Shown here: in pieces, positions 24,714 through 34,204 of the stretch
Layout: every line of letters starts with the position of its first letter
Numbering within the stretch: the stretch's first letter is position 1
Source: Sandaracinaceae bacterium
GTDB taxonomy: Bacteria; Myxococcota_A; Polyangia; Polyangiales; JAFGIB01
NCBI GenBank assembly: GCA_017881055.1
Contig: JADGRF010000176.1
Location: 1 to 48,004 of the forward strand
Direction of reading: 5' to 3'
Length of the DNA stretch: 48,004 nt
Program-made: the position numbers and the translations under genes
Notes under the pieces: model-generated
The model's input: the letters and a program-made list of their open reading frames with translations, nothing else
The model's database searches: none
What the model was told of the DNA's origin: nothing

Positions 24714-25703
24714 TCAGGCGCCGAGCGCCTTGGCCGCTTCGATCGCGTGGTACGTGAGGATCAGGTCCGCGCCCGCGCGCTTGATCGAGAGCAGGACCTC
24801 CAGCATCGCGCGCGTCTCGTCGATCATGCCGGCCGCGGCGGCGGCTTTGATCATCGAGTACTCGCCGCTGACGTTGTACGCGGCGACGGGCACATCCACG
24901 GCGTCGCGCACGCGCGTGATCACGTCGAGGTAGGCGAGCGCAGGCTTCACCATCACCATGTCGGCGCCTTCTTCGATGTCGAGCCTGACCTCGCGCAGCG
25001 CTTCGCGGGCGTTGCCGGGGTCCATTTGGTAGCCGCGCCGGTCACCGGCCTTGGGCGCGCTCTGCGCGGCGTCCCGGAACGGGCCGTAGAATGCGCTCGC
25101 GTACTTGGCGGCGTAGCTCAAGATCGTGATGTCGCCGAAGCTGGATTGGTCGAGCGCTCGGCGAATCGCGGCGACGCGGCCGTCCATCATGTCGCTCGGC
25201 GCGATGATGTCGGCGCCGGCCTCCGCGTGACACAGGGCTTCGCGTGCGAGCAGCTCGAGCGTGCTGTCGTTATCGACCGTCACGCCACCGTCGCGCGTCT
25301 TCACGAGCGCGCCGCAGTGGCCGTGATCCGTGTACTCGCACATGCACACGTCCGTGATCACGATCAGGTCCGGCAAGGCGTCTTTCAGCGCGCGCACGCA
25401 GCGCGCGACGGGACCCTGGGCATCCCAGCCGCTGCTGCCGAGCGCATCCTTGTGATCCGGGATGCCGAAGAGCAGCACCGCGGGAATCGACAGCGCGTGA
25501 GCGGCCCGTGCCTCGGCGACGATGTTGTCGACTGACAGCTGGAACACACCGGGCATCGACGCAATCGGTTTCCGCACATTCTGTCCGCTGGTCACGAACA
25601 GCGGCAAGATGAAGTGCCGCGGATCGAGCGCGGTCTCGCGCACCATGCGTCGCAACGCTTCGCTGCGACGTAGCCGGCGGGGACGCTGAGTTGGGAAGGT
25701 CAT
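24714..25703 (-). CDS. hemB: Delta-aminolevulinic acid dehydratase (porphobilinogen synthase)
   Basis: Protein of 329 residues, ATG 25703 overlapping the stop of the cobA-hemD fusion as ATGA. The two Schiff-base lysines are in [19 protein letters not shown] (Lys200) and [10 protein letters not shown] (Lys253). The segment [14 protein letters not shown] (Cys120, 122 and 130) is the zinc-ligand form of the metal site, not the Asp-rich magnesium form. It condenses two 5-aminolevulinate molecules to porphobilinogen, the first common step of haem, sirohaem and cobalamin synthesis. Together with the upstream fusion it forms an early-tetrapyrrole operon; hemA and hemC are not in the window and may lie elsewhere. 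Confidence 0.97.
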   Translation of the reverse strand: MTFPTQRPRRLRRSEALRRMVRETALDPRHFILPLFVTSGQNVRKPIASMPGVFQLSVDNIVAEARAAHALSIPAVLLFGIPDHKDALGSSGWDAQGPVARCVRALKDALPDLIVITDVCMCEYTDHGHCGALVKTRDGGVTVDNDSTLELLAREALCHAEAGADIIAPSDMMDGRVAAIRRALDQSSFGDITILSYAAKYASAFYGPFRDAAQSAPKAGDRRGYQMDPGNAREALREVRLDIEEGADMVMVKPALAYLDVITRVRDAVDVPVAAYNVSGEYSMIKAAAAAGMIDETRAMLEVLLSIKRAGADLILTYHAIEAAKALGA

Positions 25704-27268
25704 GGGGCTTGCTCCGTCGCAGGCACATGCCCGGCCTGGGACTCGAAGTGTTGGCAGAGGGCGGTGACGAGGCCGGGGATCGTATAGGGCTCGGCGCTCA
25801 CGTCGATCGTGAGGCCGAGCTTGCGAGCGGTGTCGCTCGTGATCGGTCCGATCGACGCCAACGTCAAGCCCGAGAGCAGGCGCTTGGCGTCGTCGCCGAG
25901 AGCGGCGAGCGTGTGCTCGACGGTCGACGATGACGTGAAGGTCACCACGTCCAGCTCGCGTGCTTCGAGCAACCGGCGCAGCTCGATGACCGTGGTCTCG
26001 TCGGGGCCGCGCGTGCGATAGGCCTCGACGACATCGACGCGTGCACCCGCAGCACGCAGCATGTCCGGGAGCACATCGCGCGCCACCGCCGCGCGCGGCA
26101 AGAGCACGGACACGCCGGACAGGCTGCCGCCGTGAGCGGCAAGGATTTGTTCGGCGAGCGCCTCACCACGGTACGCGTCCGGCACCACGTCCGCGTGCAC
26201 ACCGTGCGGCAAGAGAGCCTGCGCGGTGGCCGGTCCGATCGCGGCGATCTTGGCGTTGCCTAGCCAGCGGGCATCGCCGCCCTGCGTACGCACGCTGTCG
26301 AAGAACGCGTCCACGGCATTTTTGCTGGTGAACACGATCCACGCGTAGCTCCGCACGTTGCGCACGGCCTGGGCGAGCGGAGCAGGATCCTCGGGCGGCG
26401 TGATGCGAAGCATCGCGAGCTCGATCGGCTCAGCTCCGCGCTCACGCAGCGCGGCCGCGAACAGATGGGCTTGCTCGGCGGCGCGCGTGACCAGCACGCG
26501 TTTCGCGAACAACGGCTGGAGATCGTACCAGCGCAGCTTCTCGCGCAGCTTCACGATCTCGCCGACCACGGTGAGCGCAGGCATGCCGACGCCGGCCGCC
26601 TGCACTTTCGCCGCGATGTCCGCGACTGTGCCCACGACCGTGCGCTGTTTCGGCGTGGACGCCCATTGAATCACGGCCGCGGGGCAGCTCGGGCTGCGGC
26701 CGTGCTCGATCAACAGGCGCATCAGCGAGTCGAGCTTGCGCACGCCCATGAAGATCACCAGCGTCTGCGTCGCCGTCGCGAGCTTCGACCAGTCGTGCGA
26801 GCCGCGATCCTTTTCCGGCGACTCGGTGGCCGTCAGATACGCGACGCTGCTCGCGAGGTCGCGGTGCGTGAGCGACATACCGGCATACGCCGTGGCTGCG
26901 CTGGGCGACGGCACCCCAGGCACGACCTCGAACGAGATGCCGGCGTCGGCAAGGGCTTCAGCTTCTTCTGAGCCGCGACCGAACAAGTACGGATCGCCGC
27001 CCTTGAGTCGCGCCACGACTTTGCCGCTGCGCGCGGCCGCGATCAGCTGCTCGTTGATCTCGGCCTGGCGCTGCGACGCTCGGCCCGCGCGCTTGCCCAC
27101 GAACACACGCTCGGCGTCCGCGCGGCAGTGCTCGAGCAAGTCGGGATGCACCAGCGAGTCATACAAGACGAGATCGGCCAGGCCCAAGCAGCGCACCGCT
27201 TTGCGCGTCACCAACTCGGGATCTCCGGGCCCGCCGCCGATCAAATACACCTGGCACCGCGCTGCCAT
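25700..27268 (-). CDS. cobA-hemD: Fused uroporphyrinogen-III C-methyltransferase / uroporphyrinogen-III synthase
   Basis: Protein of 522 residues, ATG 27268. The N-terminal half is an SAM-dependent Cob[53 protein letters not shown] and [20 protein letters not shown]. From about residue 260 the HemD half starts ([19 protein letters not shown], then [15 protein letters not shown]). HemD closes hydroxymethylbilane into uroporphyrinogen III and CobA methylates it to precorrin-2, the branch to sirohaem and cobalamin. The fusion is known from several phyla. Its stop overlaps hemB. The divergent start of the next gene is near, so regulatory space is short. Confidence 0.95.
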   Translation of the reverse strand: MAARCQVYLIGGGPGDPELVTRKAVRCLGLADLVLYDSLVHPDLLEHCRADAERVFVGKRAGRASQRQAEINEQLIAAARSGKVVARLKGGDPYLFGRGSEEAEALADAGISFEVVPGVPSPSAATAYAGMSLTHRDLASSVAYLTATESPEKDRGSHDWSKLATATQTLVIFMGVRKLDSLMRLLIEHGRSPSCPAAVIQWASTPKQRTVVGTVADIAAKVQAAGVGMPALTVVGEIVKLREKLRWYDLQPLFAKRVLVTRAAEQAHLFAAALRERGAEPIELAMLRITPPEDPAPLAQAVRNVRSYAWIVFTSKNAVDAFFDSVRTQGGDARWLGNAKIAAIGPATAQALLPHGVHADVVPDAYRGEALAEQILAAHGGSLSGVSVLLPRAAVARDVLPDMLRAAGARVDVVEAYRTRGPDETTVIELRRLLEARELDVVTFTSSSTVEHTLAALGDDAKRLLSGLTLASIGPITSDTARKLGLTIDVSAEPYTIPGLVTALCQHFESQAGHVPATEQAP

Positions 27269-27372
27269 AGACGCACAGCTTAGCTGCTTTCATGCGCCGG
27301 GGCGCACCTTTCCCCAAGTCGTGGCGCCCGTTCGCTGGGAAGCCGCTTGCTGGCGCGCTATCGTCACTGTCC

Positions 27373-29421
27373 GTGTCGTCGCTGGTCGCGAAGTCGCGCC
27401 TGTTCGTAGGGCGCCTAGTGCTTGCTGTCTCCTCGTGCGCTCTGGCAGCAGGCGTCGGCGCGGCTGCGGTCGCGCGTGCGCAGGCGGCGCAGAGCCCCGT
27501 GCTCGAGCTCGACTACACGCCGGCCGCGCGCGCGCAGGTCGCGATTTGGATCGAAGACGCAGCCGGTAACTTCCTTGCGACCGTGCGTCTCACCGAGGCC
27601 GTCGCATTCCGTGGCATCGGCAACCGGCCGGGCGCCTCGGAGATGAACAGCGGATACCGCTGGCCCTACGGTCGGCGCGAGGGTGTGTTGCCGGTGTGGG
27701 CGGGTCGGCGTGCCGCGGCGCCCGGCGCACAGCGCTTCCCGCGCGTCGTGTTCCAGAGCCGCATCGAGGGCTTGGCCTCGCGCACCACCAATGATCAGTC
27801 ACGCGACAACTACTACTGCCTGTCGTTCGACACGTCGAAGTCGGCGCGTGATGCGCTCGACGCCGTCAGCTGCGCCAGCGTGTTCACGAGCGACAAGGGC
27901 CGCTACTACACGGCTGGCGACGCGAGCGCAAACTACGGTGAGCCGTACGAAGCCGTCGGTACCCACCAGGGTGCGCGCGTGCCTATGCCTTCGACTTCGC
28001 TCTATCCACCGCGCATGGATCTCACGCGCTGCAACGACAACAGCACGTGCTTCGACAGCGCCGACGTGGCGCACTACGTCGCCGACGTGCGCAGCGTGAT
28101 GCCCGACATCGACGCGGTAACCATGGCCACGCCGCCGGGCGGTATGATGCAGAGCGTGCTCTTCACCGTGCCGAGCGGCTGGTCGTCGGGCAACTACGTC
28201 GCGTGGCTCGAGATCAACGTCGAGGGTGACTACGACAGCACCTGGAGCGCAGCGGCCAATCCGACGCCCAGCACACCGTCGGGCGACTGGGACTCGTGGG
28301 CGCGCATGTACGGCTATCCGTATCGCGGACAGCCGTCGATCGTGTTCAGCGTGCCGTTCACGCTCGGTGATGCCGGCGAAGACACCTACGCGGCGAATGC
28401 GCCGATCGGTCGCGCGTCGTGGGACGTCTGGGGCGCGGGTTTCGGTCAGCTGGTCGCCGCGAACGACATGGTCGACGACCCCAGCGGTGCCCCCGGCAGC
28501 GGAGCCGATCGCTTGCGCGCCGACAACACGGGCCATCGCTTGGTGGTGCACACGCGCGTGGTCGATCCGCTGCCGGATCCGCCGCCCGGGACCGATGCCG
28601 GCACACCGATCATGCCGACCGGTGGTGGCGATGCGGGTCTGGCCGGCAGCGGGGCCGAGCCGGGTGTGGCTGGCAGCGGCGGTGCGAGCGCGAGCGCCGG
28701 TTCGAGCTCGAGCGGCGGCGGCGAAAAGCCCAGCGAGGGCAGCAGCAAGGGCATGGTCATCGAGAGCTCCGGTGGCGGAGTGAACGGGCCGATCGGCCCG
28801 ATCTACGGCCTGGAGCTGATGCACGATGGCAACCCGTTGCGCGCGCACACCTGGATCCAGATGCGCTTTCTCGCAGCGCGCTCCACGCTCGCCGTGCACG
28901 ACTACGAAGTGCGCGTGGCGACCGATCCGATCACGGACGAGGACTCGTTCATCAAGAACGGTCGTCAAGCCAAGAACGCGACCAACGATGCCGAAGGCGC
29001 GACGCTGCTGATGGTGCCTACGAACGTTCCGGCGGGCAAACCGATCGAGGCCGAGATCGGTGACCTCGTCGCGTTCACGCACTACTACGTGGGCGTGCGC
29101 GCGACGGATGCGAGCAACCGTCACGGGCCGATCAGCGTTGCCGAGATCACGACGACCACGCGCCGCTTTGCGACGGTCACGCCGTGCTTCATCGCGACGG
29201 CTGCGTACGGAACGCCGCTCGCCAGCGAGATCGGCGTGCTTCGGCAGCTGCGCGATCGCTACTTGATGCCGCACGCGCTGGGTCGCGCAGTCGTTGGCGC
29301 GTACTACGAGCTTGGGCCACACGCCGCGCGCGTGATCGCCGCGCACGACGAGCTTCGTGCGGGCGTGCGCGCGTTCTTGTCGCCCGTGGTCGGGTTCGCG
29401 AGGTATTGGCTCGGTCGCTGA
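27373..29421 (+). CDS. Exported protein with CFI-box C-terminal sorting-type domain
   Basis: Protein of about 682 residues. I prefer GTG 27373 (signal peptide SSLVAKSRLFVGRLVLAVSS then an Ala-rich stretch), because ATG 27292 leaves only 23 bases to the divergent cobA-hemD start. The mature part is Ser/Gly/Asp-rich; a Gly/Ser linker (about 28640-28780) separates an N-terminal beta-rich region from a fibronectin-III-like region (LAVHDYEVRVATDPI, then FTHYYVGVRATDASNRHG). The C terminus has CFIATAAYGTPLASEIGVLR followed by RDRYLMP and a hydrophobic end, the CFI-box pattern of exported proteins in this group, thought to be processed or anchored through the Cys. Function of the main body is unknown; a surface or matrix protein is likely. 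Confidence 0.85.
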   Translation: MSSLVAKSRLFVGRLVLAVSSCALAAGVGAAAVARAQAAQSPVLELDYTPAARAQVAIWIEDAAGNFLATVRLTEAVAFRGIGNRPGASEMNSGYRWPYGRREGVLPVWAGRRAAAPGAQRFPRVVFQSRIEGLASRTTNDQSRDNYYCLSFDTSKSARDALDAVSCASVFTSDKGRYYTAGDASANYGEPYEAVGTHQGARVPMPSTSLYPPRMDLTRCNDNSTCFDSADVAHYVADVRSVMPDIDAVTMATPPGGMMQSVLFTVPSGWSSGNYVAWLEINVEGDYDSTWSAAANPTPSTPSGDWDSWARMYGYPYRGQPSIVFSVPFTLGDAGEDTYAANAPIGRASWDVWGAGFGQLVAANDMVDDPSGAPGSGADRLRADNTGHRLVVHTRVVDPLPDPPPGTDAGTPIMPTGGGDAGLAGSGAEPGVAGSGGASASAGSSSSGGGEKPSEGSSKGMVIESSGGGVNGPIGPIYGLELMHDGNPLRAHTWIQMRFLAARSTLAVHDYEVRVATDPITDEDSFIKNGRQAKNATNDAEGATLLMVPTNVPAGKPIEAEIGDLVAFTHYYVGVRATDASNRHGPISVAEITTTTRRFATVTPCFIATAAYGTPLASEIGVLRQLRDRYLMPHALGRAVVGAYYELGPHAARVIAAHDELRAGVRAFLSPVVGFARYWLGR

Positions 29422-29448
29422 CGTCTTTGGTGCGCTGCGCCCGCAGCT

Positions 29449-30864
29449 CTACGGCGTGCGCACCCAGACGTCGGCCAAAGAGCCGCGCACGAGCAGGCGC
29501 CAGTGCGGCGTTTGGGGCATGCGTCCGCGCCGCCAGAGCAGCAGATCGATGCCGAAGCGCCGATACGCGACCTCGGCGACGATCTCGGGCGCGGTGTCCT
29601 TCTCGTGGCGCAGCAGCTCCGCGACCTCGGGCGTGAAGGTGACCCGCGCGTCGCTGATCACGCGCATGCGCGGAAACAGCCGGTACAACAGATAGCCGCC
29701 CCATTGCATGTCGTTGTACGCGCGTGCGGAACGACCGGTGGCCGCGAGCGCGTCGACTTCTTGCACGGGGAACGCGCCGGGGTAGAGCGTGGTGGTCCAA
29801 GGGTTCACGCCGCGCCCCGAGAAGCGCGGTAGCACGTGCGCGACGATCAGCAAACACAGCGCGCAGCCAACGGCGGCAGCGAGCAACGGTGCTCGAGGTA
29901 GCCGCGCGAGCCGCGTGCTACGCAGCGTGGGCCAGACCAGAGCCAGCGCAAACGGCACGTAGTAACAGAGCCGCGCGAGCCACAGCGAGCTGAAGGCGAA
30001 GCCCGCAGCGCAGAGCAGGGCCGGCCACTGATCGCGCGCGGGCTTCTGCGCGGCGGCGTACAGCACGGCGAGCACGGCCAGCCACGGCATGGTGCCCATC
30101 ACGTAGCCATACGCGTTGTGCATTCCGAAGAACGCCCAGGTCGGCGCGAGCTCGGGCACGAATTCCTTCCATTGGTCCTGGATGCGCAGCACGTGCACGA
30201 TGCCGCCCGCCGCACCGGGCGCGAGCGCGATGCCGGCCAAGGTGCTACCGATCGCCAGCGCGGCCCAGCGACGGTCGCTGTCGCGGCCCGCGACGAGCCA
30301 CGTACCGAGCACGGCGACCAGCCAGAGCGCACCCATCGCGTGCATGAACGCCCAGGCTGCACCCGCGGCGAACAGACCGAGCAGCCAACGCCGGTTTCCG
30401 ACCGCGAGCGCGCCGCGCGCGATCGGAAGGAGCAGACTCACCTCGAACAGCAAGTTGAAGAGGTGCGGCCGTGGTCGAATCCGGTCGTCGTAGAGAAACA
30501 GCAGGATCGCGAACAGCAAGAACGTCGCGATGCGTCGCTGCGTGATCTGGTGGAAGCGCCCGAGCGCGATCAGGAGCGCGAGCGCCGTCAGTGCGGCATC
30601 GACGACGCGAATGCCATCGAGGCCCGCGAGCTTGTCGAGCTCCGCCATGAGCAGCGCATAGCCCACTTGAAAGGGCGTCCATGCGGCCTCGGGTGCAGCC
30701 GACGAGAACACGTCCGTGCTCGGTACACCGTGCGCGAGCAGGTAGCGACCCACGGCGATGTGCAGGAAGATGTCGATATCCCAGAGCGGTCGCAGCACCC
30801 ACAGAAACAGCGCGACGTACGAGACGCACAGGGCGGCGATGCCACGCAGTCGCGAAGGCGTCAT
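29449..30864 (-). CDS. Multispanning membrane protein, GT-C glycosyltransferase-like
   Basis: Protein of 471 residues from ATG 30864 (the open frame extends upstream but only over the DUF192 gene). About ten hydrophobic segments are visible. Near the N terminus WDIDIFLHIAVGRYLLAHG and then VPSTDVFS match the D-x-D..H..G....G.P..D.FS pattern of a family of GT-C-like membrane proteins (dolichol-phosphate-mannosyltransferase/ArnT type). The C-terminal soluble tail (about 390-471) has a small alpha/beta part. These enzymes transfer a sugar from a lipid carrier to lipid, protein or polysaccharide. The donor is unknown. It is divergent from the DUF192 lipoprotein gene with 66 bases between starts. 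Confidence 0.82.
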   Translation of the reverse strand: MTPSRLRGIAALCVSYVALFLWVLRPLWDIDIFLHIAVGRYLLAHGVPSTDVFSSAAPEAAWTPFQVGYALLMAELDKLAGLDGIRVVDAALTALALLIALGRFHQITQRRIATFLLFAILLFLYDDRIRPRPHLFNLLFEVSLLLPIARGALAVGNRRWLLGLFAAGAAWAFMHAMGALWLVAVLGTWLVAGRDSDRRWAALAIGSTLAGIALAPGAAGGIVHVLRIQDQWKEFVPELAPTWAFFGMHNAYGYVMGTMPWLAVLAVLYAAAQKPARDQWPALLCAAGFAFSSLWLARLCYYVPFALALVWPTLRSTRLARLPRAPLLAAAVGCALCLLIVAHVLPRFSGRGVNPWTTTLYPGAFPVQEVDALAATGRSARAYNDMQWGGYLLYRLFPRMRVISDARVTFTPEVAELLRHEKDTAPEIVAEVAYRRFGIDLLLWRRGRMPQTPHWRLLVRGSLADVWVRTP

Positions 30865-30930
30865 TGACCGGATGATACCTGCGTCGGTGTCGTTTTGGAG
30901 CCTGACGTGGCCTGTGCTAGATCGCCGCCG

Positions 30931-31473
30931 ATGCGACGCCTTACTCGAACGCCCGCGCTCGTGCTGTTGCTCCTGTCGGTGCTCGTCGGTTGCTCGGCGA
31001 CCTCGGGCGGCGCGGCGCAGGCCGTGCCGAGCACCAGCGGTCCCGAGCGCAGCGCAGCCCCGCTGGTCGCGTCGGCCAAGCACAGTCCCGAGGTCGTGCT
31101 CTCCCCAGCGGGCCAAGAACCGACCCACGTGCGTGTCGAAGTGGTCAGCCGCGACGCAGACCGGGAGCGCGGCCTGATGTTCCGCAAGCAGCTCGACCAG
31201 GACGCGGGCATGCTGTTTCTCTTCGAGCGCCCGCAGCAGCTCACCTTCTGGATGCACAACACGTATCTGCCGCTGGACATGATCTTCATCACGTCCGACA
31301 TGAGCGTGCTGGGTGTCGTCGAGAACGCGACGCCGGAAACCGACGCGCCCCGTCGCGTGACCGGAGACTCGCAGTACGTGCTCGAGGTCAACGCCGGGTT
31401 CTGCCGGCGCCACGGCATCGAGCAGGGCGCGCGCGTCAGCTTCGTCAACCTGCCTGCTGAAAGCCCGAGGTGA
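30931..31473 (+). CDS. DUF192 lipoprotein
   Basis: Protein of 180 residues from ATG 30931. The signal PALVLLLLSVLVGC ends in an LVGC lipobox. After a Ser/Ala spacer, residues about 70-178 form a DUF192 domain: VEVVSRDADRERGLMFRKQL, GMLFLFERPQQLTFWMHNTY, PLDMIFITSDMSVLGVVENA and VLEVNAGFCRRHGI. DUF192 is a widespread small beta-barrel fold of unknown biochemical role, usually exported. The stop overlaps the GTGA at 31470-31473 and the cyclophilin gene begins six bases on, so they form one unit. Confidence 0.92.
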   Translation: MRRLTRTPALVLLLLSVLVGCSATSGGAAQAVPSTSGPERSAAPLVASAKHSPEVVLSPAGQEPTHVRVEVVSRDADRERGLMFRKQLDQDAGMLFLFERPQQLTFWMHNTYLPLDMIFITSDMSVLGVVENATPETDAPRRVTGDSQYVLEVNAGFCRRHGIEQGARVSFVNLPAESPR

Positions 31474-31478
31474 ACCGG

Positions 31479-32474
31479 ATGAACCGCTCGTTATCGTCGC
31501 TCTTGGCACTGTGCGTTGCGCTGGCCGCGTGTCGCGCGAAGGAGCCCGAACCGGAGCCCGTCGCGAGCGCGGCGCCGGTGGATACCGCCGCCACGACAGC
31601 TGCAAACTCGGTCAAGCAGAATTCCGACAAGAAGGCCGATGATCAGCCCGCGCAGGGGGCGAGCGCAGACACCACGTCCGACGGGTACCAGGTCATCCAC
31701 GCCAAGACCAAAGCTGGCGAGGCCGACATCGCAGTGAAGCCGCCGCCAGGCTGGACCGTGGTCTCGAAGCCCGATTCGCCGGATCCGCACGCAGGCAAGT
31801 TCACGCTGCCCGAGGCGCTCAAGGGCCTCAAAGGCAAGGGCAGCCTGGTCGCCACGATCGCCACCAGCTTGGGTGACATGCAGTGCGATCTGTTCGACGA
31901 CAAGGCGCCGATCACGGTTGCGAACTTCGTCGGTCTCGCGCGCGGTCTGCGTAAGTTTTGGGACGGCAAGGCCTGGGTTGGTCGCCCGTACTACGACGGC
32001 CTCACGTTTCACCGCGTGATCCCCGGCTTCATGATTCAGGGCGGCGATCTCGGCGGCGATGGCGGTGGCCACATGTGGTACCAGATTCCGGACGAGGTGA
32101 GCCCCTCGCTCACGCACGATAAGGCGGGCCTTTTGTGCATGGCGAATCGCGGCCCGAACACGAACGAAGCGCAGTTCTTCATCACGGAGACCGCGGCGCC
32201 GCATCTCGACGGCAGCTACACGATCTTCGGTCGCTGCAAGCAGACCGACGTGGTGTATCGCATCGCACGCGTGCCGCAGTCTGGTCCTCCGGACAATCGT
32301 CCATTGACGCCTGTGCGCATCGATCACGTGACGATCGCGCGCGCAGAAGGCGGCGCCGCAGCGATGAGCGCTCCGACCGACAGCGACAACGGAGCGCCCG
32401 TGCCGCGCAACACCGTACCCGGCGTGGTTCCGCCCGGACGCATCGTGCGCGGCGACAAACCAGCCGGTAATTAG
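31479..32474 (+). CDS. Lipoprotein peptidyl-prolyl cis-trans isomerase (cyclophilin)
   Basis: Protein of 331 residues. ATG 31479 has GAGGTGA upstream; GTG 31470, which overlaps the previous stop, is an alternative. The signal LSSLLALCVALAAC has an LAAC lipobox. A charged spacer (about 20-120) leads to a cyclophilin domain (about 125-290): FDDKAPITVANFVGLARGL, YYDGLTFHRVIPGFMIQGGD, LLCMANRGPNTNEAQFFITE and HLDGSYTIFGRC. The catalytic Arg and the FMIQGGD and FFIT motifs are intact. It isomerises X-Pro bonds in folding proteins, here presumably at the outer membrane facing the periplasm. The C-terminal extension is Gly/Pro-rich. Confidence 0.94.
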   Translation: MNRSLSSLLALCVALAACRAKEPEPEPVASAAPVDTAATTAANSVKQNSDKKADDQPAQGASADTTSDGYQVIHAKTKAGEADIAVKPPPGWTVVSKPDSPDPHAGKFTLPEALKGLKGKGSLVATIATSLGDMQCDLFDDKAPITVANFVGLARGLRKFWDGKAWVGRPYYDGLTFHRVIPGFMIQGGDLGGDGGGHMWYQIPDEVSPSLTHDKAGLLCMANRGPNTNEAQFFITETAAPHLDGSYTIFGRCKQTDVVYRIARVPQSGPPDNRPLTPVRIDHVTIARAEGGAAAMSAPTDSDNGAPVPRNTVPGVVPPGRIVRGDKPAGN

Positions 32475-32483
32475 CGAATCTTC

Positions 32484-32933
32484 TTAACCGTCTTCCGGCG
32501 GCGGCGTCGACTTCGAGCGCTTCGTGGGGCTGTTCGGGGGCTCGAAGTCCACACGGGAGTTGAGCTTGCCGCTCTCGTCCTCGTGGAAGCGCAGGGACAC
32601 CTTGGCCTCCACGTTCAGGCCGGACAGCACCTTGCGGACTTCGGACGCGATGTCCGCCTGACGCAAGAAGCGACCGACCTCGTTGGCGATCGCGCTGACC
32701 AGACCGTGGCGTGCATCCACAAGCTGCGCTGCGATGTTCGACGCCAGCTCCTTCGGAAAGAACGATTCACCGACATCGCGGCCCGCCAAAAGGCCGCGCC
32801 TGAGCAACTCTGGCAGCACCTTGTCCAGCGCAACGCGCGAGTCGCGGTCGCGCGGCGGTGGGCGCACGTCTTCGCCCGAAGGCTCGCCGGCTCTGCCTCC
32901 TTTGCGCTCGCTTCGCTCGTCTTCGCCTGCCAT
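32484..32933 (-). CDS. Small charged protein of unknown function
   Basis: Protein of 149 residues, ATG 32933. The N terminus is a highly charged disordered stretch (MAGEDERSERKGGRAGEPSG). The core (about 45-120) is helical: LPELLRRGLLAGRDVGESFF, PKELASNIAAQLVDARHGLV and ANEVGRFLRQADIASEVRKV. It then ends in a beta-like segment EAKVSLRFHEDESG and a Lys/Pro tail. The helical core resembles small myxobacterial proteins that I have seen next to unrelated genes, but I cannot assign a family. It is divergent from the glycosyltransferase gene (87 bases) and converges with the cyclophilin gene (9 bases). No signal peptide. Confidence 0.6.
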   Translation of the reverse strand: MAGEDERSERKGGRAGEPSGEDVRPPPRDRDSRVALDKVLPELLRRGLLAGRDVGESFFPKELASNIAAQLVDARHGLVSAIANEVGRFLRQADIASEVRKVLSGLNVEAKVSLRFHEDESGKLNSRVDFEPPNSPTKRSKSTPPPEDG

Positions 32934-33020
32934 GCCGGAAGAGTTTGCGCGGCAATCGCAGCAAAAGTCAAAGCGACGCGCTTCTTGCGCTCTGCAAGCA
33001 AGCCCACGAGGATTCGCGCC

Positions 33021-34139
33021 ATGGCCGACGTCCTGATGGTTTCGAAGCCGATCGTGCCCCCGTGGCACGACAGCTCGAAGAACCTGGTGCGCGATCTCGC
33101 GACCAACATGCAGCGCCACGTACCGATCGTGTTGTCGCAGCGCGGGCGCGCGGGCGAGCTGGTGGGCTTCGAGCGTGCGCGGCTCGAAGGCATCTACTCG
33201 CCGCGGGTTTCCGGATTCGCGCCTGCGCTCGCCGACAATGCTCGTGTGTTGATGCGCCTGCTGGCGGGGCGGCGCGCCGACCTGTGGCACTTCTTCTTTG
33301 CGCCCAACCCGCGAACGTCGTCGGTGGGTCGCTTGGCGGCGCGCGTTCGCAGCGCGCGTACGCTGCAAACCGTGTGCAGCGCGCCGCGCGACGGCGTGGA
33401 CCTCGGCCACGTGCTGTTTGCCGATCGGATCGTCGTGCTCTCGAAGCACACCGAAGCGCGCTTCCTGGCGGCCAAGATCGCGCCCGAGCGCCTGCGCTTG
33501 ATTCGGCCCGCCATTGCACCGCTTGCGCCGCTCTCGGACGCCGAACGAAACGCGGCGCGCATTCGCTTGGGCTTTCCCGTGGACGCGCCCATCGTCGTGT
33601 ACGCAGGGGACTTGGAGTTCGGGCGCGGCGCGGATCTCGCGTTGGCCGCCCATCGCGCGCTGCCGGCGACACTCGGTGCGCTCTTGGTCATGGCCTGCCG
33701 CACGAAGACGCCGAATGCGCGCGCACGCGAAGCCGAGCTCAAGCGGCAGATCGAAGCTGCCGGAATGAGCAGCACCGTGCGTTGGCTCGGCGAGACCTCG
33801 CGCATCCACGACGTGCTGGCCACAGCCGACCTCGTCACGCTGCCGACCGACACACTGTACGCGAAGATGGACCTGCCTCTCGTACTGGTCGAGGCCATGG
33901 CGCTGGAGCGCGCCGTGCTGGTTGGTCTCGGCACGCCTGCGGCGGAGCTCGCTGAAGGCGATGCGGTCCGCGCCGTCACGACCGACGCCGACGTGGTCGC
34001 GCACGCCACGCGCATCCTGCTCGAACAAACCGAGGAACGTCGCGCGCTTGGCCGCCGTGCACGCAGCGCTGCGCTCGAACGCTATGCCGCACCGCGCATG
34101 GCCGCGGAATACGAAGCGCTCTACGACGAGCTTTGCTGA
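33021..34139 (+). CDS. GT4-type glycosyltransferase
   Basis: Protein of 372 residues from ATG 33021, with GAGGA about nine bases upstream. The N-terminal Rossmann half begins with ADVLMVSKPIVPPWHDSSKN and the C-terminal half carries VVYAGDLEFGRGADLALAAH, then VRWLGETSRIHDVLATADLV and a KMDLPLVLVEAMALERAVLV stretch, in which the E-x7-E-like element of GT-B retaining transferases sits. Such enzymes move a sugar from a nucleotide donor to a glycan or lipid. It heads a plus-strand run with a methyltransferase, a TPR protein and a DUF4388 protein, which may suggest a small envelope-glycan module (inference). Confidence 0.88.
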   Translation: MADVLMVSKPIVPPWHDSSKNLVRDLATNMQRHVPIVLSQRGRAGELVGFERARLEGIYSPRVSGFAPALADNARVLMRLLAGRRADLWHFFFAPNPRTSSVGRLAARVRSARTLQTVCSAPRDGVDLGHVLFADRIVVLSKHTEARFLAAKIAPERLRLIRPAIAPLAPLSDAERNAARIRLGFPVDAPIVVYAGDLEFGRGADLALAAHRALPATLGALLVMACRTKTPNARAREAELKRQIEAAGMSSTVRWLGETSRIHDVLATADLVTLPTDTLYAKMDLPLVLVEAMALERAVLVGLGTPAAELAEGDAVRAVTTDADVVAHATRILLEQTEERRALGRRARSAALERYAAPRMAAEYEALYDELC

Positions 34140-34204
34140 CTCACGCGGCTGCGATTCGGCGTCCGCTTGACGCGGGCCCGGCTAGCGCATATCCCCCACA
34201 CCCC

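Noticed and set aside
32934-34028. Minus-strand extension of the small charged protein across the glycosyltransferase gene
   Set aside because: Shadow of the glycosyltransferase; the charged protein has a natural ATG at 32933.
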